Positions 36,858 through 45,663 of a stretch of 64,000 nt of DNA are shown here, piece by piece (within the stretch, counting starts at the first letter, position 1; every line of letters begins with the position of its first letter). The position numbers were made by a program, and so were the translations under genes. The notes beneath the pieces were generated by a model. It saw only the letters and a program-made list of their open reading frames with translations, made no database searches and was not told where the DNA came from. The stretch lies in contig NZ_CP030848.1 of assembly GCF_008274825.1 (NCBI RefSeq), positions 1,178,001 to 1,242,000 on the forward strand. Direction: 5' to 3'. This DNA is from Sphingobacterium hotanense (GTDB lineage Bacteria > Bacteroidota > Bacteroidia > Sphingobacteriales > Sphingobacteriaceae).

Positions 36858-37400
36858 ATGAGTACACAACATCCTTGGCATCAAGTTTCTCCCGGAGAAG
36901 ACTTGCCTAATTCCGTGAATGCTATTATCGAAATTCCTAAAGGTTCAAAAGCGAAATACGAAATCGACAAAGATAGTGGATTAATCAAGTTGGACCGCGT
37001 CCTATTTTCTTCCGTAATGTATCCTGCCAACTATGGCTTTATCCCACAGACTTACTGTGATGATAAGGATCCATTGGATATTCTTGTTTTATGTTCAGTG
37101 GATGTGTATCCGATGAGCTTAATCGAGGCTAAAGTTATCGGTGTTATGCACATGATCGACAATGGCGAGCAAGATGATAAAATTATTGCGGTTGCAAAGC
37201 ACGATATGTCTGTTAACTACATTAACGACTTATCAGAGCTTCCTCCACATACAATGAAAGAGATCGTTCGTTTCTTCCAAGACTATAAAGCCTTAGAAGG
37301 TAAAAACGTGACGATTGAAAACTTATATGGACGTTCATATGCTCAAAACATTATTTTAGAGAGCGTTGAATTGTACAATAAGGAAATTCGAAACAAATAA
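36858..37400 (+). CDS. ppa: Inorganic pyrophosphatase, cytoplasmic copy
   Basis: Family I soluble PPase hydrolysing PPi to phosphate. 180 residues with the metal site [15 protein letters not shown] (about 71-85; DKDPLD), the substrate residues [10 protein letters not shown] and [20 protein letters not shown], and [15 protein letters not shown]. No signal sequence: the protein starts [17 protein letters not shown]. It is followed after 8 bases by a second copy. Confidence 0.97.
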   Translation: MSTQHPWHQVSPGEDLPNSVNAIIEIPKGSKAKYEIDKDSGLIKLDRVLFSSVMYPANYGFIPQTYCDDKDPLDILVLCSVDVYPMSLIEAKVIGVMHMIDNGEQDDKIIAVAKHDMSVNYINDLSELPPHTMKEIVRFFQDYKALEGKNVTIENLYGRSYAQNIILESVELYNKEIRNK

Positions 37401-37408
37401 CCATCAAT

Positions 37409-38032
37409 ATGGACGACGTCGATAGGCTCTGGACCATAATACTGTTGCTGTTTGTCGGGATTAGTTCTGCAAATGCACAGCAACATCCTTGGCATCAGGT
37501 TTCTCCGGGCAAAGAAGCTCCGAAAGTAGTAACTGCTGTCATTGAAATAAGTAAAGGTTCTAGAGCGAAATACGAAATTGATAAGACCTCCGGTCTATTA
37601 AAGTTGGATAGGGTACTGAATGCTTCGGTAGTCTATCCAACTAATTATGGTTTCATCCCACAGACCTATTGTGGTGATAAAGATCCCCTTGATATTTTAG
37701 TGCTATGTTCGCAAGACTTAGAACCTTACTCGCTTGTCGATGCTAAGGTTATTGGTGTTTTGCGCATGCTGGATTCTGGCGAGCAAGATGATAAAATCAT
37801 TGCTGTCGCCAAGAACGACGCAAGCCTAAATTATCTGAATGATCTTTCAGAACTTCCCCCTCATAGCATGAAGGAAATTACCCATTTCTTTCAAACCTAT
37901 AAATCCATCGATAACAAGTCGATAAAAATTGAAAATATTTCTGGGCAAACTGATGCTCAAAATGTTATATTAGAGAGTTTACAACTATACAAAACACAAT
38001 TCGGAAATAAAGACCTGACTAATGGCAATTGA
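37409..38032 (+). CDS. Inorganic pyrophosphatase paralogue with signal peptide
   Basis: Tandem paralogue of the preceding gene, 207 residues. After a 24-residue N-terminal extension the protein aligns from the start ([14 protein letters not shown]). The extension [20 protein letters not shown] ends ANAQ, with a hydrophobic core and AxA-type cleavage site, so export to the periplasm is predicted. Metal site [14 protein letters not shown] and [14 protein letters not shown] are kept, so activity is expected. A periplasmic PPase is unusual. It stops with TGA overlapping the next gene's start by 11 bases. Confidence 0.9.
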   Translation: MDDVDRLWTIILLLFVGISSANAQQHPWHQVSPGKEAPKVVTAVIEISKGSRAKYEIDKTSGLLKLDRVLNASVVYPTNYGFIPQTYCGDKDPLDILVLCSQDLEPYSLVDAKVIGVLRMLDSGEQDDKIIAVAKNDASLNYLNDLSELPPHSMKEITHFFQTYKSIDNKSIKIENISGQTDAQNVILESLQLYKTQFGNKDLTNGN

Positions 38033-39335
38033 TATTTTTTGGACTATTTTTTTAGTGCTGGCTAATGGTTTTTTTGTTGCAGCTGAATTTGCTATTGTTA
38101 AAGTTCGAGCTTCTCAAATAGAGCTTCAAGCTAAATCAGGAAGTAAAGTCGCGCAGATCGCGAAGAATATAACAGAACATCTGGATGGTTATCTCGCTGC
38201 AACGCAGTTAGGTATTACCCTTGCGTCTCTTGCCCTAGGATGGGTCGGAGAGGCTGTTATGACGCAGATTGTTCATCAGATCTTTGGATGGTTCAATGTT
38301 GAGCTATCTGGGAAACTGGCGACCAACCTAGGCCATGTATTAGCCTTCAGTATCATCACCTTTATGCATATTGTATTTGGTGAATTGGCGCCGAAGTCGA
38401 TCGCGATACAGAAGCCTGTTGCTACCACGATGAAGGTGGCTATTCCACTGCAATTTTTCTACTACGTTTTTAAGCCGATTATTTACTTATTGAACGGATT
38501 CGCGAATTTCTTGTTACGATTGATCGGAATTCAAGTAAGTGCACATGAGGCTAGCCACTCTTCGGAGGAGTTGCAATACCTTTTAGAAAAAGGGAAAGAA
38601 AGCGGTGCTTTGAACAACTCTGAGCATGAGCTTATCAAGAACGTATTCGATTTTAACGAGCGTATCGTAAAGAATATTATGGTTCCTCGTACGAAGATCG
38701 TCGCTGTTGAAAAAGATGAAACAGCGGAGGACTTTATTGAGACCGTTACGGAAGAGGGATACTCTCGTATTCCAATTTACGATGATAGTATTGACCAGAT
38801 TATTGGTGTTGTTCACACGAAAGATATCCTTCCTTTGTTGGTTAAGGGTAAAGAGGTTGTGCTAAAGAACATCATGCGTAAGCCTTATTTCATCCCTGAG
38901 ACGAAGAAGATCAATGATTTGATGACGGAGTTTCAGCTGAAGCGCATTCAAATCGCTTTCGTATTAGATGAATTTGGAGGAACTGCCGGTATGGTGACAT
39001 TAGAAGATATCGTTGAAGAACTTGTTGGAGAAATCCAGGATGAGTATGATGAGGAAACTCCAGTAGTTGAACAAATCTCTGAAACAGAATTCATGGTCGA
39101 TGCCGGTGCAAGCGTTCATGATGCAAATGGCTTCTTACCCTTGGAGCTTCCAGAGAGTTCGGACTATGATACGATTGCAGGTTTAGTGAGCCATGTCTTC
39201 GAGCGTATCCCAGATGTTGGCGACAGCAAAGAGGAGCTAGGTTACTGCTTTACGATCATGAAGAAAACACAGCAGAATATCGAGTTCGTTAAGCTTGATT
39301 TAATTGAGACTGCTCACGACGACGACGAGGAATAA
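38022..39335 (+). CDS. CNNM/CorC hemolysin-family transporter
   Basis: 437 residues in the order DUF21 membrane domain (about 1-190; [35 protein letters not shown]), CBS pair (about 210-335; [40 protein letters not shown]) and CorC_HlyC (about 350-430; [16 protein letters not shown]). The acidic linker [12 protein letters not shown] is typical. This family exports Mg2+ or takes part in Mg2+/Co2+ balance. The start overlaps the ppa paralogue's end, suggesting an operon. Confidence 0.93.
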   Translation: MAIDIFWTIFLVLANGFFVAAEFAIVKVRASQIELQAKSGSKVAQIAKNITEHLDGYLAATQLGITLASLALGWVGEAVMTQIVHQIFGWFNVELSGKLATNLGHVLAFSIITFMHIVFGELAPKSIAIQKPVATTMKVAIPLQFFYYVFKPIIYLLNGFANFLLRLIGIQVSAHEASHSSEELQYLLEKGKESGALNNSEHELIKNVFDFNERIVKNIMVPRTKIVAVEKDETAEDFIETVTEEGYSRIPIYDDSIDQIIGVVHTKDILPLLVKGKEVVLKNIMRKPYFIPETKKINDLMTEFQLKRIQIAFVLDEFGGTAGMVTLEDIVEELVGEIQDEYDEETPVVEQISETEFMVDAGASVHDANGFLPLELPESSDYDTIAGLVSHVFERIPDVGDSKEELGYCFTIMKKTQQNIEFVKLDLIETAHDDDEE

Positions 39336-39347
39336 GAATAATCAAAC

Positions 39348-40061
39348 ATGCATTTATTTTATACTCCCGATATTGATACACAGGCTTCCCACTATCAGTT
39401 AAGTGAGGAAGAAAGCAAGCATGCCGTACGTGTGTTGCGTTTGACAGTTTCGGATACCGTACAACTGATCGATGGGAGTGGGGGCATGTATGAGGCTGAA
39501 ATTATTGATGCTCATCCGAAGCGCTGTACGCTTCAGATTCTTTCCAGAACATTCGAATTCCAGAAGCCCAGTTATCATCTACATATTGCGGTTGCACCGA
39601 CTAAGAACATCGATCGTATCGAATGGTTTCTAGAGAAGGCCACAGAAATAGGCATTCAAGAAATTACTCCCTTAATAAGTGAGCATTCGGAGCGTAAGGA
39701 GGTCAAAATAGATCGGTTGAACAAAGTAGTCGTTTCGGCTATGAAGCAGTCGTTGAAGGCCTATATGCCGCGCATAAACGAGGCTATAAGCTTCGATAAG
39801 TTCCTCGCTCAGCAAAAGGACTCCGAAAGCTTGAAAGCCATTGCGCACTGTGTGGATGATGATAAGAAATACTTAAACCAAGCATTTCCAAAAGATCAAA
39901 GCTATCTTGTTTTGATCGGGCCGGAAGGCGATTTCTCACAAAAAGAAATCCAGCAAGCCTTGGCTGCTGGATTCCATCCTATATCTTTAGGCGAAGCGAG
40001 GCTGCGAACTGAAACTGCCGCCCTCTATGCCTGTTTGGAGATTGCTCTCCTGAATCGTTAA
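39348..40061 (+). CDS. rsmE: 16S rRNA (uracil(1498)-N(3))-methyltransferase
   Basis: SPOUT-fold methyltransferase acting on U1498 of 16S rRNA. 237 residues: N-terminal PUA-like domain (EEESKHAVRVLRLTVSDTVQ), then APTKNIDRIEWFLEKATEIG, the SAM knot LIGPEGDFSQKEIQ (about 189-202) and SLGEARLRTETAALYACLEI. It follows the CNNM gene by 12 bases and converges on the DUF3299-like gene with a 4-base overlap of the ends. Confidence 0.96.
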   Translation: MHLFYTPDIDTQASHYQLSEEESKHAVRVLRLTVSDTVQLIDGSGGMYEAEIIDAHPKRCTLQILSRTFEFQKPSYHLHIAVAPTKNIDRIEWFLEKATEIGIQEITPLISEHSERKEVKIDRLNKVVVSAMKQSLKAYMPRINEAISFDKFLAQQKDSESLKAIAHCVDDDKKYLNQAFPKDQSYLVLIGPEGDFSQKEIQQALAAGFHPISLGEARLRTETAALYACLEIALLNR

Positions 40062-40540
40062 TTGATTAATTCAGCATCAAAGATTTGAATCTCGGCATTC
40101 CCTTTTAAAGGCTCCGGATTGAACTTCATCTTTCCTTTTAACTTAATGGGCTCATCCGAAAACTTCACTGTACCTTTCTTCATAAAGATTTCTACCATTG
40201 GCGGGATACCGTTGGTACCACAGAATTGACACTGCGTAATAGGTAGTACCGACAACATAAATGTACTGTGATTTCTTCCACTAACTAGCGGTACGATATA
40301 TCCAGGAAGTTCTACAATCGTATTTTCTAATTTCTTCAAAGGTGCAGGATAGCTAGGTGTGTACACCTTTTTGTTTCCGACCGTTGAAACCTTATACATC
40401 ATTTTATCGATTGCCTCCCAAGTGCTGTTCATCATTGGTGTATGATCGGGCACCTGATTTTGATTATAATTACCGATCTGCGCTTTCGAAAAAGTGATTG
40501 TTAATGTGATTAATAATACTGTAAATAATATTCTCTTCAT
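40058..40540 (-). CDS. Exported DUF3299-like protein of a metal-type ABC operon
   Basis: 160 residues. Signal peptide MKRILFTVLLITLTITFSKA with cleavage near residue 20. The core NTIVELPGYIVPLVSGRNHS and LPITQCQFCGTNGIPPMVEI (one CxxC) matches the DUF3299 pattern as I recall it. It follows the histidine-rich ABC permease and ATPase in one leftward operon (1-base gaps). DUF3299 proteins accompany the permease/ATPase of the Vibrio Zrg-type zinc system; that comparison is from memory. Confidence 0.65.
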   Translation of the reverse strand: MKRILFTVLLITLTITFSKAQIGNYNQNQVPDHTPMMNSTWEAIDKMMYKVSTVGNKKVYTPSYPAPLKKLENTIVELPGYIVPLVSGRNHSTFMLSVLPITQCQFCGTNGIPPMVEIFMKKGTVKFSDEPIKLKGKMKFNPEPLKGNAEIQIFDAELIN

Positions 40541-40541
40541 C

Positions 40542-42035
40542 TTATTTATTCCCTAATATCGTCGATATGGTTGTGTTGTATGCTTTAATTGCTGGAATAA
40601 CCGAAGCGATCACGCCGATTAGACATGCAGTCAGCAAAATTAACCATTCCTTGCTATAAATACTAAACGCTTGGATGATATCTGCACTTTGGCTCGTCTG
40701 CGTACTGATAAAATACAAGCCTAAATGTCCGAATAGCAATCCCAGCAATCCACCAATCGTGGTGATCACCAATCCTTCGACCAAAAGCAAGGCGAATAGT
40801 TTAACTTTCGAGGCTCCCAATGCTCGCATAATAGCCAAATCGTATTTTCTATCTTTCAACGCATTGTACAAGCTGATGAATACGCTTAAACCGGCGATAA
40901 TCATAATTACATACGCCAATATCTCTAGAGAGTCAATACCCACGCCTAATAGAGAAAACAACCTTGCCGTTTCCAATGCGGGGGATGCTGCCTGCATACT
41001 CGTCGATTGATTGATCATCTTAGGTACCACGCCAATAGCCGCCGGTGAGCTGTATTTCACCAATAATGCGGTAATCTCCAAGCTATGATCCTGAACTACA
41101 TCCTCGGCAATGCTTTTAACGAAGACATTATCTCTCGGGCGCTCGGAAACAATGCTATCCGTCTGCTCGCTGTTTGCTGCTTGTTTTGCATCTGCAGGGC
41201 TTACTGCAGCATGTTGGTGCTCATGTGCATCATGATTATGACCTTCGTGATCATGTCCTTCATGGTCATGCCCCTCGTGATCGTGTGCTTCAGCGTTAGC
41301 CGCCGCGCTATTTGCATGTTCTTCATGCTGATGATCTGCATGGTCGTGATCATGGTCGTGGTCATCATGCGCATGGTTGTGACCTTCGTGGTCATGCTCA
41401 TGCTCATGATCATCATGACTGATGCCATGCACGTCCCAAACACTTTGCAAGTCGCAAAGAATCAAATTATCAACAACAGATCCGGAGGGTTTTAAGATAC
41501 CGACCACCGTAAAAGGATGCTCGTCATGCACATGCGCATTCTCTGCCAAACCATGTGCACTATGAATTTGATCCCCCAGCTTCAGCTGATGCTTGCGCGC
41601 AGTTTCGCTCCCCAATACGATTTCGAAGCTCTTTGCCCATAGTTTGCCTTCTGCTAACGAAAGCTCGTAAAGCCCCATGTAGCTGGTGTCCGTTCCGATA
41701 ATGCGATGCCCCTTAAAGTTATCACCTAAGGAAATCGGCACAGCAGTTTCGATGAACGGGTTCTCTTTCAATTTCTCGGCTTCCGCAAGCTTGATATTCC
41801 CCGTTGGGTTATCGATATGATATAAGGTGCTCAAGATTAATTGTAGCGGGCTTCCTTTCGCGCCGACTACCAAATCAACTTGCTTACTATTATTATCTAA
41901 TTGTTTTTCAAACGTATCGCTTGTAATATATATACTGACCAATATCGCTACACCGAAGGCCGTTAAAATAATACTCAAGAGGGTCGACCCCCATTGCTGT
42001 GTGATATTCTTCCAGACTAGTTGAAATATATTCAT
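40542..42035 (-). CDS. FtsX-type ABC permease with a histidine-rich periplasmic loop
   Basis: 497 residues in the MacB/FtsX layout: TM1 (about 18-38), a long periplasmic domain, then three TM helices (about 370-395, 420-445, 465-488). Within the periplasmic part, roughly residues 199-275 contain over 25 His, mostly in HDH, HEH and EGHDH units, on an acidic background, a likely Zn2+/Ni2+/Cu2+-binding loop. The gene is leftward, after its ATPase (gap 1 base). ABC permeases without a His-rich insert export lipids or antibiotics; the insert suggests metal transport. The insert also creates long false open frames on the opposite strand. Confidence 0.88.
   Translation of the reverse strand: MNIFQLVWKNITQQWGSTLLSIILTAFGVAILVSIYITSDTFEKQLDNNSKQVDLVVGAKGSPLQLILSTLYHIDNPTGNIKLAEAEKLKENPFIETAVPISLGDNFKGHRIIGTDTSYMGLYELSLAEGKLWAKSFEIVLGSETARKHQLKLGDQIHSAHGLAENAHVHDEHPFTVVGILKPSGSVVDNLILCDLQSVWDVHGISHDDHEHEHDHEGHNHAHDDHDHDHDHADHQHEEHANSAAANAEAHDHEGHDHEGHDHEGHNHDAHEHQHAAVSPADAKQAANSEQTDSIVSERPRDNVFVKSIAEDVVQDHSLEITALLVKYSSPAAIGVVPKMINQSTSMQAASPALETARLFSLLGVGIDSLEILAYVIMIIAGLSVFISLYNALKDRKYDLAIMRALGASKVKLFALLLVEGLVITTIGGLLGLLFGHLGLYFISTQTSQSADIIQAFSIYSKEWLILLTACLIGVIASVIPAIKAYNTTISTILGNK
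41205..41430 (-). repeat. Repetitive coding segment for the His/Asp/Glu-rich loop
   Basis: Imperfect short tandem units (reading the coding strand, repeated catgatcatg- and gaaggtcatgac-like words), encoding EGHDHEGHDH and similar. Likely to expand or contract by slippage. Confidence 0.7.
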
Positions 42036-42036
42036 C

Positions 42037-42684
42037 TTATAATGCCGATAGTTGATAGTTATTATTGAATTCGTCTTTTAACCTTTTGTCATGCGTCGAG
42101 ATAATCAGGGTGCTACCCTGTTCGTCAGCCAATGCTTTGATGAGCTCGATTACCAAAAAGGTGTTCTTATCATCTAAAGAAGCCGTCGGCTCGTCGGCAA
42201 TCAATAGCGCAGGCCTATTGATCAATGCTCTGGCGATTGCAACACGCTGCACCTGCCCACGGCTGAGCTCATTCGGCTTACGATTAGATAATGCCGCTAA
42301 TTGAAGCTTTTCTAATAAAGCAGCAACTTCCGACTCGTTGACGGGAAAGCCGGCAAGCGATTGAGCAAGCTTGATATTCTCTGCAACAGTCAGGTTCTTT
42401 AATAAGTGGGCCTCTTGAAAGATAAATCCTAGATTCTTCGCACGGAACTTATCCAAGTTAGTCTCTTGTAATTGGTAGATATCTTGGCCTTGTATATAGA
42501 CTTTTCCCGTTGTGGGTGCCGAAAAACCTGCAATCAGGTTCAATAGTGTGGACTTTCCAGAGCCAGATTCGCCTAAGATAAGCGTATGCTGTTGTGTCGG
42601 GATATTAAGATTTTCAAATATAAGTTTGGATCCTTTAGGATATTGATAGGACAAACTTTCTGTGTGTAGCACAAAATCGTTCAT
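42037..42684 (-). CDS. ABC transporter ATP-binding protein (LolD/MacB type)
   Basis: 215 residues from ATG 42684 (MNDFVLHTESLSYQYPKGSK); a TTG six codons upstream is a poorer start. Walker A ILGESGSGKSTLLNLIAGFS (about 36-55), Q-loop GFIFQEAHLLKNL, signature LSRGQVQRVAIARAL, Walker B LLIADEPTASLDD and H-loop IISTHDKRLK. It is the first gene of the leftward three-gene operon and is divergent from the TonB-dependent receptor at 42861, so the two units share a 176-bp control region. Confidence 0.9.
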   Translation of the reverse strand: MNDFVLHTESLSYQYPKGSKLIFENLNIPTQQHTLILGESGSGKSTLLNLIAGFSAPTTGKVYIQGQDIYQLQETNLDKFRAKNLGFIFQEAHLLKNLTVAENIKLAQSLAGFPVNESEVAALLEKLQLAALSNRKPNELSRGQVQRVAIARALINRPALLIADEPTASLDDKNTFLVIELIKALADEQGSTLIISTHDKRLKDEFNNNYQLSAL

Positions 42685-42762
42685 AATGTTACTTTGTTGC
42701 AATTTAGCACTAATTACCCGTTTCTCCCAATATAAAAACCATTAATCTGAGCTACCTACTTC

Positions 42763-42840
42763 TTAACAATTCGTTAACGAACCGCTTATATTAAGATAAT
42801 GGAACGTTAATATTCACATAACAACTAGCTTATAGTTTTG
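42763..42840 (+). promoter_or_regulatory. Phased 11-bp hexamer array and -7 box of the TonB receptor gene
   Basis: TTAACA (42763) and TTAACG (42774) are direct repeats with 5-base spacers; related AT-rich hexamers follow on the same 11-base period at 42785 (CTTATA), 42796 (ATAATG), 42807 (TTAATA), 42818 (ATAACA) and 42829 (CTTATA). The -7 box TAGTTTTG lies at 42833-42840, 20 bases before the ATG. No good -33 element is seen, so activator dependence is likely. Resembles OmpR/PhoB-family (PhoP box) sites. Confidence 0.5.
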
Positions 42841-42860
42841 CAACATAATATTAACATACT

Positions 42861-45599
42861 ATGAATTGTATTAAAACATTGTTTACGGTTATGCTATTAT
42901 GTGTTGCGACGCTAGTTGCCAATGCACAACAAGTAGCATACGGTGTAAAAGGGGTTGTAGTTGACGTTGAAAACTACGAGCCATTAAAAGGGGCAACCAT
43001 TACTATTGCCAACTCACAATTAGGAACAACGACCAATGAAAAAGGCGAGTTCTACATTCCACTACCGAGTAACAAACCTGCCGAATATCTTATTCGCGCA
43101 AGCATTATGGGGTACGACGGACAAGAGATTACATTTACCCTAAGTGCTTCAGACACAGAGTTTGTATCTTTCGCTTTAAAGAACAAGGATGCTGTCATTG
43201 AAGAAGTCGTGGTTACGAGACGCAGAGAGAAGGCTACAGAGCTTGCGCTTTTGGAGGAAAGACGCAAATCTAACCTAATGGTTGAGTCTATCGGAACACA
43301 AGAACTGTCTAGGAAAGGTGTGAGTGATGCGCGCGCAGCCCTTACCAAAATGGCAGGAGTATCAAGACAAGAGGGAGCTAAAAACGTATTCGTACGTGGA
43401 CTAGGCGATCGTTACAATTCCTCATCACTGAACGGTTTACCATTACCTTCTGAGGACCCATTATATAAAAATATCTCTTTAGATTTCTTCAGTTCAGACG
43501 TTATCCAGAGCATCAATGTTAACAAAACGTTTAATCCAACAATCGGTGGTGATGTTGCGGGTGCAAATGTCGACATCTTTACAAAAGAAGCAACAGGAAA
43601 TAGTTTAGAAGTTGCCGTATCGGGTGGTGCCAATTCCCAAACAATCGGAAAAGATAACTTTAAAAGAATTGATGGCACAAGCTGGTTCGGCTCTTTAAAT
43701 GGAGGTTCAAAACACCATATCAATACATTGAGCGACTACTCATTCAAAAACAGTTGGGTTGCTAAACCAATTGATAATTTAATCAACTCTAACTTCAAAA
43801 TCTTAGGAAATCGTCGTTTTGATCTAGGTGGAAAAACATTAAGCTTGTTCTTCACCGGAGGTATGGATTCTAAGTATAGATTTGCGGAAGGTGTTGTTGG
43901 AGCAGCAACGACTATCGGTCAAGTTTATCAGGATCAAACATACATCAGAAATCAATACAATGTATCGCAGAACGCGATGGTAAACCTTCGTTATGCTTTT
44001 GACAAAGGGATGCTAAGCTTTAACTCCTTATATATCCACGATCAGGTGCAAGATTTCTCCGAATTTTTTGGACACAACGCAAATGAAGTAGAAGGAGATC
44101 GTGAATTTGCAAGAAGACAGCAAATCAATGATAACCACATCTCGGTTTCTCAGATTTTAGGAAAATACGAGTTCAATCAAAATTGGAGTGCAGATGTCGC
44201 TGTTGGTTTCAACTATGTTGTCGGAAACGAACCGGATAGAAGAGTAAATAGTTTCTTAGAAAACGGCGGGAAGTACCGCTTCAATACCAATTCGGCAGGG
44301 AGCAACGAGCGCTATTTCTCCGATATGACAGAAAAAGGAATTGTAAGCCGTGCTATCGTGAGCTACAAATTGAATAACGAAGATGGATTGGATAGAAAAA
44401 TCGATTTCGGTTACAACGGAAATATCACCAAAAGAGATTTCAATGCTACTATCTTCAATCATGAGCTTTTGCCTCCTTACGGTAATGACATCGACGCTAC
44501 TAATCCTGACCAATACTTCAATACTGGAAAGCTAGGTAGCACTTTTAATCTGGTTACTTTAAGAGGTAAGAATGATGAGTTCGCTTTCCTTCCTTTCTAC
44601 TACAACGGTAATAAGAACATTCACGCTGCTGTAGCTAACGCAACTTACCAATTCAATGCAGACTTTACAGCAATGGTAGGCTTAAGATTCGAGAAGGTGA
44701 CGCAAGATGTTGACTTCTATACCAACGTGACGCAAAGTGAAATCATTGGCCCCTCGAAAATTGATAAATCATTCTTATTACCAAGTGTTAACTTGAAATA
44801 TAACTTAGGTGAAGCGATGATTCTTCGCGCATCTGGTAGCAAAACATATACGTTGCCTCAATTTATTGAAATCGCGCCAATGCGTTACGCTGGACAAAAT
44901 AACAATACGGAAGGTAATTCTGACTTGATCCCTGCAGAGACTTACAACGCAGACTTGAAGTGGGAATTATACCCGGAAGGTGGCGAGTTGATTTCTTTTG
45001 GTGTATTCTACAAGCACATTAAAAACCCTATTGGAAGATCTACCATTCCTTCGGGAGGTAATACCTTAACATTCCTGAACGTAGGTGGTTCTGCAGATGT
45101 ATTAGGTGCCGAAATGGAAATCAAGAAAGACTTAATCAAAACTGCAACAGCAAACGGTGAAAATGTTCTATCTGCAGGCTTAAACGTATCTTACTTACAC
45201 TCTAAACAAAAGTTAGAAAATCCATTAGCGCAATTTACGAAGGAATCGGACAAATTAGAAGGTGCTTCACCATTGATGGTCAATGCAGATTTAACGTATA
45301 AGTTAAACCTAAACCGCGTGGAATTGATGCCAACGGTTGTGTTCAATTACTTCTCAGATCGCGTTTTCTCAATCGGTACCAGAGGATTTGGTAACATCAT
45401 GGAGAAAGGCGTACCGACCTTAGATTTCAATTTAAGAGGTACTGTAAACAAGAAGATTGGCTTCTCTATTAAAGCCGAAAACATCATTAACCCTTACCGC
45501 GAACTGTCTATGGACTTCTCGAACGGAGCTCCTAAATTGATGGTTGAGCGCTACAAGCGCGGTATGGATTTCAGCGCAGGTTTATCTTATAAGTTTTAA
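42861..45599 (+). CDS. TonB-dependent receptor with carboxypeptidase-like N-domain
   Basis: Outer-membrane active transporter, 912 residues. Signal peptide (to about 22, VANAQ), CarboxypepD_reg-like domain (about 28-110; VKGVVVDVENYEPLKGATIT), plug (about 115-240; EEVVVTRRREKATE, NVFVRGLGDRYNSSSLNGLP) and 22-strand barrel ending YKRGMDFSAGLSYKF with a terminal Phe. Partner is the lipoprotein at 45664. Substrate not evident; the plug DRYNSSSLNGLPLPSEDP pattern marks a Bacteroidota subgroup often paired with beta-helix lipoproteins. Confidence 0.92.
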   Translation: MNCIKTLFTVMLLCVATLVANAQQVAYGVKGVVVDVENYEPLKGATITIANSQLGTTTNEKGEFYIPLPSNKPAEYLIRASIMGYDGQEITFTLSASDTEFVSFALKNKDAVIEEVVVTRRREKATELALLEERRKSNLMVESIGTQELSRKGVSDARAALTKMAGVSRQEGAKNVFVRGLGDRYNSSSLNGLPLPSEDPLYKNISLDFFSSDVIQSINVNKTFNPTIGGDVAGANVDIFTKEATGNSLEVAVSGGANSQTIGKDNFKRIDGTSWFGSLNGGSKHHINTLSDYSFKNSWVAKPIDNLINSNFKILGNRRFDLGGKTLSLFFTGGMDSKYRFAEGVVGAATTIGQVYQDQTYIRNQYNVSQNAMVNLRYAFDKGMLSFNSLYIHDQVQDFSEFFGHNANEVEGDREFARRQQINDNHISVSQILGKYEFNQNWSADVAVGFNYVVGNEPDRRVNSFLENGGKYRFNTNSAGSNERYFSDMTEKGIVSRAIVSYKLNNEDGLDRKIDFGYNGNITKRDFNATIFNHELLPPYGNDIDATNPDQYFNTGKLGSTFNLVTLRGKNDEFAFLPFYYNGNKNIHAAVANATYQFNADFTAMVGLRFEKVTQDVDFYTNVTQSEIIGPSKIDKSFLLPSVNLKYNLGEAMILRASGSKTYTLPQFIEIAPMRYAGQNNNTEGNSDLIPAETYNADLKWELYPEGGELISFGVFYKHIKNPIGRSTIPSGGNTLTFLNVGGSADVLGAEMEIKKDLIKTATANGENVLSAGLNVSYLHSKQKLENPLAQFTKESDKLEGASPLMVNADLTYKLNLNRVELMPTVVFNYFSDRVFSIGTRGFGNIMEKGVPTLDFNLRGTVNKKIGFSIKAENIINPYRELSMDFSNGAPKLMVERYKRGMDFSAGLSYKF

Positions 45600-45606
45600 T
45601 GTAAAG

Positions 45607-45641
45607 TTAACACACAGATAACTTGTAAGTTATGTTAACGT
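45607..45641 (+). promoter_or_regulatory. Hairpin between the receptor and lipoprotein genes
   Basis: Inverted repeat gttaaca / tgttaac outside and ataactt / aagttat inside, with a 5-base bulge, in the 64-base gap. The same bases also show TTAACA-N5-ATAACT spacing. It could stabilise or terminate part of the receptor transcript or be an operator. Confidence 0.4.
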
Positions 45642-45663
45642 GGTTCTTTTGTATAGAAATTAA

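Noticed and set aside
41085-41495. Open frame of 136 codons opposite the histidine-rich permease gene
   Set aside because: It is the antisense reading of the His/Asp repeat region; its product is almost only Met/Ile/Val, which is an artefact of GAT/CAT repeats.
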